A stretch of DNA of 64,000 nucleotides from Panagrolaimus kolymaensis (lineage: Eukaryota > Nematoda > Chromadorea > Rhabditida > Panagrolaimidae), in NCBI GenBank assembly GCA_028622995.1, contig JAJQJQ010000040.1, positions 620,001-684,000 on the forward strand, read 5' to 3'. Positions 12,063-23,650 of this stretch are shown here, piece by piece. Each line of letters opens with the position of its first letter. Position 1 is the first letter of the stretch. A program made the translations under genes and the position numbers. The notes beneath the pieces were generated by a model. The model saw nothing but the letters and a program-made list of their open reading frames with translations. It was not told where the DNA came from and ran no database searches.

Positions 12063-15000
12063 ATGGCGGACTTTGCAAATCTTACGAAGCAGATTCAAGC
12101 TCTTGAAGCAAAGATAAACCAAGTTGAATCTGATTTCGCCGAAAATAACAATGCTTTTTTTATGTGTTCCATGGCCATCATTATTTTTCGTAAGGAAATT
12201 TTATTGTTTTAACAAATTAGTTAAACTTCTTTCGCTGAATTAAAGCTTTCCTTTTAAATATTTTTTACGGTGATTCTTAATTATGTCATTGCTTTACTAT
12301 TTTTAAAGTTTAATTTTAGACACCAAATATCAATTATAAAAATTGTTTTTTTCTTCAAAAATTTTCATAACCAAAATGTTTTCAGTTATGCAATGTGGTT
12401 TTGCTTTTCTTGAAGCTGGAGCGGTTCGAAGTAAAAACACGACAAATATTTTAATTAAAAATTTATTGGATTCCTGCATAGCAATTGTGTGCTATTGGTA
12501 AAAAATATAATAAATATTAGTTAAGTTTTATGATTCCAATAAAAAATTTAGGAGCGTTGGTTGGGCTTTTGCTTTTGGAAATGCTTCAAACTCCACATGG
12601 GGACTTTTTATAGGTACATCGAATTTCTTTTTAAGTGGCTTTAAAGATTATCCAAAATTCTTTTTTCAATATGTTTTTGCTGCCACTTCAGCAACCATTG
12701 TATCGGGTGCTGTAGCAGAAAGGTGTAAGCATTTTTGTTAAACAAAACTTTACATTCATTAATTGCATTTTTTTAAAGGTGAATTTGCCACTTACATTAC
12801 ATATTGCACCGTTATATCAAGTAATTCATTCTTCTTTTTTTATTTCTTTAGGGTTTATTTAATTTTTATTTTATTTTAAAGGTTTTGTATATCCCATTCT
12901 TACACATTGGTAAGTAGTGATGTTTCTCAAATTTTTATTGCAATTTACAATATTTTAAGTTGTTTAAATTTTAAGGGGTTGGAGTCCTAATGGATGGATG
13001 TATATTGGAATTAATTCAGGAAATATTAATACAACTTATATTGATTTTGCGGGAAGTGGTGTTGTTCATTTATGTAAGTGGGATCTAGCAATGGCTTTTT
13101 TATTTATTTTATTTATTATAGGTGGTGGCTCGGTTTCATTTGTTGCTGCATACATGATGGGGCCAAGAATTGGAAGATTTCCTAATCGAAATGAAGATAA
13201 AAGTGCTGAAATCCAAGGACATTCTGTTCCGGTGCGAATTTAAAAAAATTACACATTTTTTAAAAAAACTTATAAAAAACAAGCGAAACAACAAAAGTAC
13301 GAAAGATCATAGCTTTTTTAAAGATAAGCGCTTACGCTTTCTATCAAATGTAATCTTGGACCGTTCAGTGTTGTTGATATGAAGAAGAAAACTAAAAATG
13401 GAAATAATTATCAGTTATTTTTTTGCAAAGCTAAAAAACACACTATGAACTTTATTTTTAATTTAGAACAAGCTAACGCACTTTTTAAATAAACTGCGCT
13501 TTTGCAAAGAATATTTAAAATGGAAGATAAAATATTTTTTAACATGAATAAATTAATTTTTTTCATTTAATTTAAATATTCTAGTTTGCTGCTTTGGGTG
13601 GATTTATTTTAATGTTTGGATTTTTGGCTTTCAACGGTATTTTTTTAAAATCATTTTTCCAATAGTAACGAAAACTTTGTTTTTAGGAGGTTCAATGGCG
13701 GTAAATGGTTTTATAAGTTTTTATAGACCATCAAAAGGTTTTTTTTAGGATATTGTTAAGCCTGGTGAAGGTGACATCGTCGCTTTGGCAATGATAAATA
13801 CGTAAGCTCGTCAGAGACATAAATGGAGTAAATAAATTTCTTCACTTTTTCAGAATTATGTGTGGAGCTTTTGCAGCTCTTATTTATCTAGTTATTCATT
13901 ATCTCACTAAAGGTACATACATATTACATTACTATTTTTAACGTTAGATTATTTATACTAAGAAACAGAATAAATCTTATTCGATTGAAAGGCATACTTT
14001 CAAAACAGATTTTCAATATTCTTTTTTTAAGGTAAATGGACGCTATTATTAACCATAAATGCTTGCTTAGCTGGAATGGTAGCATCTTGTGCTGGATGTA
14101 ACCGTATGGAACCCTGGGTTAGTACTATTAATGTTTTTATTTTTTTACAAATTTTGAAACTATGTATGCTGCTTAGGCAAGCGTATTTACTGGAACAGGC
14201 GCTGGACTCGTATATCTTGGATTAAGCAAAATGATGATTGGTATAAAAATTGATGATCCTTTGGATGCATTTGCTGTTCATGCGGGAGGAGGATGTTGGG
14301 GTCTTATTGCCGTATGTATTATTGGACATGATGGAGTTGCTTATTCCATTGTTGATGCCATCGATGGCGATAATTCTAAAGTTGGTCAAGCTTTCGCTCA
14401 ACTTGGATGGAATCTTATTTGTTCATTAGCAATAATTATCTGGTCGTCATTATTTATGATTCCAGTGTTTTTGTTTTTAAAGAAAATTAAAAAATTTAGA
14501 GTTGTTCCAGAAGTTGAAATTAAGGGCTTAGATATTTTCAAGCATGGTGAAGCCGCGTATCCGATCCATGTTAGTTCCCCGCATTTCGAATTCCCATATT
14601 TAGATTATAAGGCTCTTTTTAGGCTTATGGTCATGGATGGGATGAAATTGTAAGCGAAGATGGAAGATCACGAGCGAGAACCTTTTCAGCTAATGCTGAA
14701 TGTAAGCACATCAAAAGTTATTTTTTCCACTAGTATTTGCGGATTTTTTAGTTTCATTGGAAGAACTCGCAGCAGCTTATGAGCGTCGAACGAGTGTAAT
14801 TCCAAATCAAATGAGTCGAAGGATTAGTTATTTTCATAATCCGACAAGCTCAAGATTTGAACATCCAGAATTGGGAAACAATGCTTCAAAAAACAAAAAA
14901 ACTAAGAATAAATCAAAGGAAAATGTTCCAAATGTATATAATCTTTCTACTAAGAATTCCTTTAAGAAATTAGTTTTAGGGTAAACGCGTGGGACCAACA

Positions 15001-15132
15001 TCGAATGAATTTTATTCACCCGCTCCAACGATACCTCAAATTGTTGTAGAATATTTGGATGAGGGTAGTAACAATGAGGAAGAGGAAGAAGATGGACATC
15101 GCCGGTTGGAAACTGATGGACAACATCTTTAA
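12063..15132 (+). CDS. amt: ammonium transporter (Amt family)
   Basis: Fifteen exons in phase: 12063-12189, 12386-12497, 12552-12724, 12779-12820, 12882-12909, 12976-13231, 13585-13636, 13687-13700, 13749-13801, 13854-13912, 14032-14117, 14177-14569, 14623-14701, 14752-14933 and 14980-15132, giving 602 residues. Several exons are tiny (14, 28 and 42 nt). Membrane segments run throughout. The two pore histidines of Amt proteins appear as YPILTHWGW and VHAGGGCWG, and the family segment FAALGGFILMFGFLAFNGGS spans exons 7-8. The cytoplasmic tail has AYPIHAYGHGWDEI, joined across a 53-nt intron (14570-14622), then a basic and an acidic low-complexity tail. The protein moves NH3/NH4+ across the plasma membrane. 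The numbered C. elegans paralogue cannot be chosen from sequence alone. The N-terminal extension carries a short helix before the first membrane segment. Confidence 0.93.
13232..13584 (+). other. large intron 6 of the amt gene
   Basis: 353 nt between phase-0 exons, AT-rich, with no coding signal. Every other intron in this gene is under 200 nt. Confidence 0.7.
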
Positions 15133-15473
15133 ATTTAATCATTTTATTAATATTCAAAAAAAGGTTATTATTAAAAAGTATTATATAGAAAAATAGTTGC
15201 ACCAATAAAAGAAAACTTTGGATTAAAGTGTATGTAATTGCTACTAAAAGTAAACTTATTGAATGGAAAAATTATCGAAATTTTGTGTTAACCTTTTTCA
15301 TTCAAAAGCAACTCTAAAAAGTTAATTAAAATTTTGATTAAAAAAGCAAGGTTAAATAGTTGGCATAAAAATAGTATATATAAAAAATGGCGATGAGATC
15401 AAAATGAATTTTGTTTTGTTTTTAAAGAAAGTCAAAAAAGATATTAAAAAATAAAAGCAGCGTCCATCAATAA
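15133..15473. other. convergent 3' region between amt and pept
   Basis: 341 bp between two stop codons of converging genes. It should hold both 3' UTRs. AATAAA and AATAAAA hexamers occur on either strand; nothing else is seen. Confidence 0.5.
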
Positions 15474-18400
15474 TCAAGGCAGCTCATTAGTTTTCTTTTC
15501 AATTGTTGGAATCGTTGTTTCAGCTTCAGCTTGTGAATCGGTTTCTAAAGCCTCTTCATCAACATATTTGTAATTAACAGCAATAAGAATAAAAATGCCA
15601 ATAACGATAAACATTAAAAATGCATAAAAGAAAAATTCAAATGCGGGTTCATGAATTATTTTTGAACCAGAAATTCCCATATCTATGACATTTCCAGCAA
15701 AAGTAGTCAATAACCACATGGCCTATAAATAGTTTTATTGTTATTCACATGTATTATGAAAATTACGAGTAATTTATTTTTACCTGTAAAACACTTTTCA
15801 TATTTGGTGCAGCTTGAGAATACGAAAATTCCAATCCTGTGACACTAAATAAGACTTCGCCCACAGTGATAACAAAAAATTGTGGAAGTTGCCATAAGAC
15901 GCTTACACTATTAGCTTGAATAATTTGTCGCATTTCTGCTTTTTCATTATTAAAATATAAAACATGAATTGCGCCGGTTTCAGCAAAGATTGGCCTACAA
16001 ATTCCATTTTTCTTATATTAGTTTTTTGAATGATAATAACAACTTACAATTGATGTTCACAAAGAGAAACATTAAATGTGGAACATTTTTTGCCATAATG
16101 AATTACATAATCTTGTGTGCTTATAATCGCTGGTTGAATGTTGATTATTGTTCCTTGTTCAATTTGTTTAGAAACCATCGTTGAACCTTTATTATCAACA
16201 ACAATGATTGAATTTCCTTTTAATGGAGAATCATCTTCGATTAAAATAATCAAATTTGTTTGACCATTTGATGCTTTATCAAGTTTATAGGGGAATAATA
16301 CCGTTGAAACTCTAAAAAGTATTCATTTTTGAAAATGATAGTAGAAGAGTTTGTTAATTTCTCTCATTTTTTAAGAAAACAAAATCCATTTTTATAAATT
16401 AATTCTATTTTTTGGAGTTCGAAACACAACTTTTTTTTAGTATGTTATAAGCTTTTTTCTCGTAGAATTAAAAATGCTGATTTTAATCCCTAATAAAAAA
16501 AATGGTTCAAAATGCAAATTGTCACATGAAAACGTCATTTTTTATAATAATAAGAAAAGAGATAAATATTTTTTAAACAAAATTGATTGATAAAATTCAA
16601 AGACCATTCAATGAACATAAAAGTATTTTCGGTATTTTTTACTTTCAGTTCTCTCAAAAATAAATGATTCAATTTAATCAATTTAATTTGAAAATAACTT
16701 GTGCGTGCATGTGTGCGAGCGAGCCTAATTTGCGTTCAAGGTTTTCGATGATGATTTCTTCATTGTTGTGATTTTGAGCAAAAGAATTTGAAATTCCAAT
16801 GAAAAAGAAAGAAGGAATCAAAGGCTATTTTTTGCATCATCATTTTAAAACTTGTTAAATTGGGCGATCTTTTTTGTTTGCGTAAAATTCGAGGCAAAAT
16901 ATTTTTTGGGAATTTGAACTTTGAATTTTTTGTAAACTCATAGGTTTCAAAAGTTACTCACTCTTTTTCTTTTTCAAAAATTCCCAAAATGTAAGCACTA
17001 TTTTCATTTTGTAGATTGAAGGTGGTTGAATAGCCATTAATATTAGCGGAATAAAAACCAGCAGAAATTTCATTTTTATCCAAATTCAAAATTGTTTCAT
17101 TTAATGTAATAGAATCAGCACCAAATTTTTGTATAAAAACATTTCCATTTGCGGGTAAAGGATCAAGGGTTCGGTTGATTTTAAGTTGAAGAAATCCAGC
17201 CATTATGAAAGCTAAAGCTGCCAAAATTCCACCAGCACCCATTTTTCGAAGTGGGGTAATTTCAACAAATTTTCGAAGGAATGGATAAATAAATGCTTCA
17301 AAAATTGGAACCATAATTAGAATAATTAAAGGATTAAATGTATTCATTTGATCTGGAAGAATTGTAAATGGGCCAACTCGGCCATCCATTTGACTTGCTT
17401 GAAGAACCCAAGTGCTGCCTTGTTGATCGAAGAGAGCCCAAAAGAAAACCACTGGAACGAAAAGGAGTGAAACAGCAAGCAAACTTTTAACTCCAGCAAT
17501 GAGAGGATCAGAATATTTTGGTGAAGCATAATCTACCCAATTCGCAGCTTTATCTTGACGTTTTAATACAGCCCTAAGCTTTCCATTAAGAGCACAACCA
17601 ATACATTTTAAAACTTTCCATACAACATTTCCTTTTCCAGCTGGTGTAATTTTATAAAATCGCCATCCAGAAAGAAAAATAACGAAGGCAACAAGCATCA
17701 AAACTCCTGGAACTCCAAATGCGAGTGGGAAACAATATGGTGAACCAAAGCATGAAACACGGCCGCGAAGAAGTGGAGTAAGCATAATAGCAAGAAGGGA
17801 ACCAGCATTGATGGAAAAATAAAAGAATGAAAAGAATTGGGCTCGTTGTTGGTGTTGATGTTCATTAAATTGATCAGCAGCAAATGCCGAAACACAAGGT
17901 TTTATTCCACCAGTTGCTAATGCAATGATTATTAAACCACTAAAGTCGAGGGTTGTTTGAATTGAATGGGTGAGATATGGAAGTGCTCCAACTGAAAGCA
18001 ATGCATGTCCCAAAACATACATCAATGAAACCTAAATGATGAAATTAAGAAAATAATGAAGCAAGGAAAGTTAAGTTACCCAGAGAATGACTCGAAAACG
18101 TCCAAAATAATTATCAGCAGCGATGGATCCAACTAATGGTGATAAATATGCCATGGATATAAATCCATGATAAAGGAATGTTGCTGTGCTAAAAATAAAT
18201 AGGAAAGGATTTTAAGAAATTTTGACTGCATAATATCAAAAAGTAAACTATGTGAAAAAAGTTTGAAAAATCATATCCCAAAAAAATATTGTTTAATATT
18301 AATTAAACTAACCTTGTATCAAAATTATGTTGATAAATGAAATACATCATGAGAATAGCACGCATTCCATAAAAACTGAATCGTTCACAAAATTCATTTC

Positions 18401-20280
18401 CAAGCATAAAAAATACACCTTTTGGATAACTTCGTAAAGAACTTATCAATCCTTGGGTTTCAAGAGGGTCATTTGGGGCACCATCATTATGGGACCATGA
18501 ATGGGGTTGAGCTTTTTCATTTCCCAAACCTTGAGATGGAGCAACCACGGTCATTGTATCAAGTGGTGTTCCACCTAGAGCTGGATGAGATCCTGCACGT
18601 GATCGTGATCGAGATGGGGGTGAATCAATTACAAGTAAAGGTTCTGCGGCTGCAATTAACCGTGAAGGGCGACGATCACGATCGTCGGCTGCAAAATAAA
18701 AAAATCAAAACTTAAAAAAAGGGTCAAATAAAATAATTCTTTCAGGAACAAGTTTGAAAGATTATTTCTTCTATTTTTTTTTCTATGTTAAACTTGAATA
18801 TTGTTTTTTTATATTTCAAAAAAGGCAAATGTTTTTGATGGTGATTGGAAGTAAAGATTAAAAATGAGAACCTAACAAAAAAATTAAATAAATGAATGTT
18901 TATTTGAAGAATAACGAACGAATGAAAAAAAAGAAAAGGTAATGTGATGTTCCAAAGAAAATGGATTAGCCCTGAGGCGGATAGGCTAAAATGGCAGACT
19001 TGATTGAACCATTTAAGCCACCGCCACCAGAAGCAGGCCAGCTATTTTATTACACTCCTCTCAATTAAACAAACGGGTTTAATTTTTTGACACGGATTAT
19101 TTTTGACCATTGGCCAGCCAGCTTCGTTTATTTATTTATTTTTTTTGCGCATCGCCTTTGGTCTCAAAAAAAAAAGTAAAGCAAAGAAAAACTTTTAGGA
19201 CAAATGTTTGTTTTTTACTTTTTTGAAGAATGCGAACGTAGAAAAAAAAGACGATGGATGATTGAATGATCAAAAAAGAAAACCGTTCAGTCGCTGTTCT
19301 TTTTTTGTCGTCTTTGATTTTATTTTTTGGAAATATGTATGTTCATGGACACAATTGAAGAAGATACATCAACGAGAAAAAAAAACAGACAGCGACAAAA
19401 GTTTTTGAATTAAAAAATAGTTTTTTTAGCTCTTCAAAGTGTTTAGCAAAGAAAAGCAATTTTCTTCTTTGTAAAAAATTAGTCAGTTCTCAAAAATAAA
19501 TATTATTTCACGTGCGTCGTCTTGTTAGAAGCCGATGGAAAAAAACGACTGATTTGATTTGTATCATCATTTAAAAACTCGATCATCACAAGTGTTAATT
19601 AGTTAGAAAATAACATAAAAAAGGGGATGGGTTCTTCCTTCTTCTCATGTGTTTTATTTTTATTTTTTGTGAAAATAATGTTAAAAAATAAAAATGTTTT
19701 GCATTATTCATAGACTCAAAGGCGCTATTGAATAATTTGTTTGGTATTTTAATAACTGAAACCTTTAAACCTTTAATCACATAAAGTCAATAGTACTTTA
19801 TAGTTTAAAACCTTTATTATTGTTTTTGGATTAATTCTATAAAAATCATTTTTATCATGGAATTACTACTTTAAAACTATCAACAATAAATATGGTTGAT
19901 AACCACCTTGTTACAAACAAAGTTTGAGAAAAAGTAAAATATTTAAATTTTTAGAAAACATTTCATATTCAACGAAAAAAAATTTAAAAAATGGGTGTTG
20001 TCCAACTATAGTGTTGATTTTATAATTTCGTTATATAATATTTTTAAATTAATTTAGCAAAATATGTTGCTACAGTATACTCATTATACAACTACTGATG
20101 AACAACGTTTGACTAATTCGAAAAATAAAACCAACGTTGGATTTTTAGATATCAATTAATTATTAACACTTTTACCCATAGTCTTAAGTACTGACTGTAT
20201 TTCATAAAACATAATTAAGATTTTCTATTCATTGTTTAAATAAAATAAAAAAGCTTACGCCGTCGATTAGTAACCTTCAT
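15474..20280 (-). CDS. pept: proton-coupled oligopeptide transporter (POT/PTR2 family, PEPT-like)
   Basis: Seven exons in phase: 20259-20280, 18313-18688, 18080-18188, 16962-18031, 16048-16311, 15784-15994 and 15474-15722, giving 766 residues. The family motif ExxERFxYYG is present as EFCERFSFYG, followed by the PTR2 signature FLYHGFISMAYLSPLVGS and the second signature FFSFFYFSINAGSLL. A large soluble loop in the second half (about residues 460-600), split by introns, matches the extracellular domain between helices 9 and 10 of PEPT1. The protein takes up di- and tripeptides with protons, in C. elegans mainly in the intestine (pept-1); which paralogue this is cannot be decided. The proposed first exon is only 22 nt (MKVTNRR), with a GTAAGC donor and a 1.57-kb intron. 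An alternative start is the MTVVAPSQ methionine in exon 2 at 18554. Confidence 0.92.
16312..16961 (-). other. intron 4 of pept
   Basis: 650 nt, AT-rich, without coding signal. A GTGCGTGCATGTGTGCGAGCG stretch at about 16700-16720 stands out as a short TG/CG-rich patch. Confidence 0.7.
18689..20258 (-). other. long first intron of pept
   Basis: 1570 nt between the 22-nt first exon and exon 2. It is AT-rich with many T and A runs and no ORF that looks coding. A CCTGAGGCGGATAGGC / CCACCGCCACCAGAAGCAGG patch at about 18970-19040 is less AT-rich. The intron may carry intestinal regulatory sites, but none is recognised. Confidence 0.6.
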
Positions 20281-21474
20281 TTTGATTATTTTATGATGAT
20301 GCCGTCGTCGTCGCCGCCGCCTTTTCTCCACAAATTCAAATGCTCGGCTTGTTAATAAGTGGGAAGTATAAAGATAAATACTGTTTGAAGTTTCTGTTTT
20401 TCTAACAATGTTTTTAAATACAAAAAAACTTAAACTTTAAAACAACTTACTTTAAATAAAAAAGAATAAAAGTAAACGCTTTTTTTAAGAAAAGATAAAA
20501 ATGGGAATGTTTACACAAAAATGGAAGTCTTTTTTTTATTTCAGAGGTTAAGAGACTCGGTTCTTCAATATGTAAAGTTCTTTCAACCTCAAATGTAAAA
20601 GTCTAACAAAATGGTTGAAAACAATATAATATTTGCTTTCAATTCACAAACAAATTCAATTGAATTGTATTCCGACTATAAGGAACACGACAGCCGATAA
20701 TAAAAAAAAAACATAAAAATACTGAGAGATAACCCAAAATGAAGATGACAGCTTCTGGCTTCAGGCCAAATAACAGACCAAAAGTTAGTTGTTACTCAAA
20801 ACTCCTTTAAATGATATACAGTATTGTTATAGGTGGTCGCATGCCGCAAAAAAAAAAAATATATTTGATTCCGGAAAGTCGTACTTAGAAAAAAAGGAAG
20901 GAAAACTCGCGTGTATGTACAAACATACGACCAGCAGCTTTTCAAATGTGATTAACTCATGTCTTCAGACTAATGGAATGAAAACATTCAAAATCCTAAT
21001 TTAGACAATGAAAAAAAAAAATCGAGCATTATTTGTCCCTTCTTCTAAAACAGGTTGTCACAATTCCGTAACATTTTATTATTACATTCACAAAAAAAAT
21101 GGAAAAGAGAAAATTTGCATAAACTTTTCTTTCTCATTTTCAAAAAATGAAAGATTGTTTGAGAAACATTTATAAATTTGCATATTACAACAAATTTATT
21201 TCTGCAACACCGTTTTCTATCATAACATAATGAACTATACATTTACTCGCGCGCCGAAGGCGCGCCCATTTTTACTAGTATAAAATAAAAAAAAACAAGT
21301 GTTACAAAAATTTAGGCTTTCTTTTAATTTTATAAATAAACGACAATTCTGCAAAAATCAAAAATTCAATAAAAACAAACAAAGATACCTAGTGTATGAC
21401 AAAAATATCTTCATAAATATTCATATAGAAAAACAAATCTGAACAATGAAAAACAAATATCAAAAACACAGTAA
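20281..21474. promoter_or_regulatory. pept upstream region and npp-7 3' flank
   Basis: 1194 bp between the pept ATG and the stop of npp-7, both on the minus strand. A GTC/GCC trinucleotide run (about 20292-20320) lies in the presumed pept 5' UTR. The only other marked element is the GC hairpin at 21249-21265. No gene is evident. Confidence 0.45.
21249..21265. repeat. perfect GC hairpin in AT-rich flank
   Basis: Arms GCGCGCC and GGCGCGC (7 bp, perfect) flank a 3-nt loop. The surrounding kilobase is about 75-80 percent A+T by eye, so a run of 14 G/C stem bases stands out. It lies about 210 bp past the npp-7 stop. It could be a transcript-end structure or the relic of an inserted element. Confidence 0.6.
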
Positions 21475-23650
21475 TTAGCCTCTCTTCTTTCTTTTAGCAA
21501 GAAGCAATTTCCGAGAAGTCGATGAAGAACTGTTACCTCCAGTAACCGGCATGAATGTATTTGATGGCCTATAATTTAACAGAATAAAATATGAAAAACG
21601 AAATATAAAACATACGCTGCATAATTGCCAAATGATGGAGGTGGACCAGGAGCATTAAATAAAGTACTTGGAGTATCATTAGCACCAAATTGAAAATTTG
21701 GAGCTGCAGGAGTATTTCCAAAGTTAAAACCATTACTTGTCGCTGTTGTATTAAAGCTGAATGGTGTTGCTGCAGCACTGTTTTGACCAAACATGTTGTT
21801 GGTAGTTGTCGGAGCTGTTGTTTGAGACAATTGGTTTGAAACAGCTAAAAATGTATAAAGTAACACACTATTTTAAACGTTATAAAATACTTACGCTCAA
21901 CAGGTTTGCTTTGACCGAATAGAGAGAATGGTGCACCGTTGGTTTGACCGAACATGTTGTTGGTAGGTGCTGGAGCCGTTGGTTGAGACAATTGGTTTGA
22001 AAGAGCTAAAAAAAAGTATGAAGTAATAAATTATTTTACACGTTATAAAGTACTTACGTTCAACAGGTTTGCTTTGACCGAATAGAGAGAATGGTGCACC
22101 GTTGGTTTGACCGAACATGTTGTTGGTAGGTGCTGGAGCCGTTGGTTGAGACAATTGGTTTGAAACAGCTAAAAATGTATAAAGTAACACACTATTTTAA
22201 ACGTTATAAAATACTTACGCTCAACAGGTTTGCTTTGACCGAATAGAGAGAATGGTGCACCGTTGGTTTGACCGAACATGTTGTTGGTAGGTGCTGGAGC
22301 CGTTGGTTGAGACAATTGGTTTGAAAGAGCTAAAAAAAAAAGTATGAAGTAATAAATTATTTTACACGTTATAAAGTACTTACGTTCAACAGGTTTACTT
22401 GGACCGAACGCAGAAGAAAATGGCGCAGCAGGTTGACAAGAGTTAGTAGCAGTTGTGTTACCAAACGACAATCCATTAGCAACTGTATTTGTAGTTGAGT
22501 TAACCGGTTCAGATGGTTTAGTTGTAAGACCAAAAGTAACTAAAAGTTTAACAGATAACATATTTATTTATTTATTTATTAAAGTAAACAAAAACTTACA
22601 TCCTGAATTAGCAGGTTTTGAAAATACAGTAGGTTTAAAAGCAGTTGCAGCAGATTTATCATTAGTTGCAACAACGCCACTTTTAGGAGAAGGAGTGGTA
22701 CAACAGACACAATTTTCAGCAGAAGCATCATTCGAAACCATACAAGTTGGACATTCCCAAGCATCAAGATTAGTGGTAGAAGTAGGTTGAGCAACATCGA
22801 TATTAACAGTAGATTGTGGCGTTTGTTGTCGTTTTGAACCTAAAAAAAGTTAATTATATCACATTGAAAGAAATGTAAAAAAACACAGTACTGTCTGGAG
22901 AATTATCAGATGACGATGTTTCAGAATGCAAGGGCTTTGAAGCTATTATGACAACTTCTTTATCAACTTCATCCTCTGAACTATCATCCGACGACGATTC
23001 TTCTTTTTCAAATGATTTTTCAAGTACAGTTTGAGGACCACGAATAACAGGTTTCGAGAAAATAAAAGTTTTATTTTTAGTCAAAAAGCCACTTTCAATA
23101 TTTTTGCCAAATGACGATGGAAGTTTGATATTTTCAAGAGTTTTCTGAAAAAATGAGTTTAAAAATTAAGATATTTCGCAAAAAAAGAACTAACTTCTGT
23201 TTGTGCTGTCGACACATCATCTTCCAAATCCACCAAGTTAGCATTAAATGTATTGCTTTTAAATGCGATGTTCTTTCCTGTTACAGATTTGAGTACCGGT
23301 TGATGTACTTTTGGGAGATCAGCGTGATTAACTTTAGATGACGTAACTTCAGAGTCAGTAGGTTCTGTATCAGCTTCAATACTGCATTGTTTCGGTTTAG
23401 CTTCAGCTGGTCTTTTCCAATAAGGTTTATCACGAACATTTGAAGCAATTGAATATAATCTTGATGGCGTACGAATTGAAGTACGTGGAGGACCAGGAGA
23501 TTTCCCAACGCTTATATCATGCAACCATTTTTGAGTTGTTGACATATCAATAGAAGAAGTATTCGCTTCAGTTGAGCTTGTTAAACCACCAGCAATCTGA
23601 TCCAAAACATCCAAAATTCTTCGCGTTCTTGATATGTTATTCTTAGACAT
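21475..23650 (-). CDS. npp-7: Nup153/NPP-7-like FG nucleoporin with RanBP2-type zinc finger
   Basis: Nine exons in phase: 23195-23650, 22892-23144, 22600-22839, 22384-22539, 22219-22329, 22058-22168, 21895-22005, 21616-21844 and 21475-21568, giving 586 residues. The N-terminal third has the basic, serine-rich RRILDVLDQIAGGL and DKPYWKRPA segments and FIFSKPV, like the FTFSSP motifs of Nup153. One RanBP2-type zinc finger is clear: WECPTCMVSNDASAENCVCC (W-x-C-x2-C-x10-C-x2-C). The C-terminal half is an FG/GQ-rich natively disordered region, ending in basic SRKLLLAKRKKRG, which resembles the Nup153 tail. Role by family: basket side of the nuclear pore, transport-receptor docking. Three consecutive 111-nt exons are near-identical copies. 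The start ATG at 23650 begins MSKNNISRTRR. It is divergent from unc-40. Confidence 0.8.
21838..22400 (-). repeat. tandem exon-plus-intron duplication inside npp-7
   Basis: Three copies of a 111-nt, phase-preserving exon (21895-22005, 22058-22168, 22219-22329) sit with short introns, giving a basic period of 161-163 bp. A second-order period of 324 bp is also seen: 21841 aligns with 22165 and 22003 with 22327, intron sequence included, with only a 2-base difference in an A-run. The flanking exons at 21616-21844 and 22384-22539 share the same ends but are diverged inside. Each exon adds 37 residues with the unit NMFGQTNGAPFSLFGQSKP. Confidence 0.95.

Noticed and set aside
14570..14622. Premature stop in the amt tail (frame ends at 14653)
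   Set aside because: A 53-nt GT-AG intron restores the conserved AYPIHAYGHGW segment.
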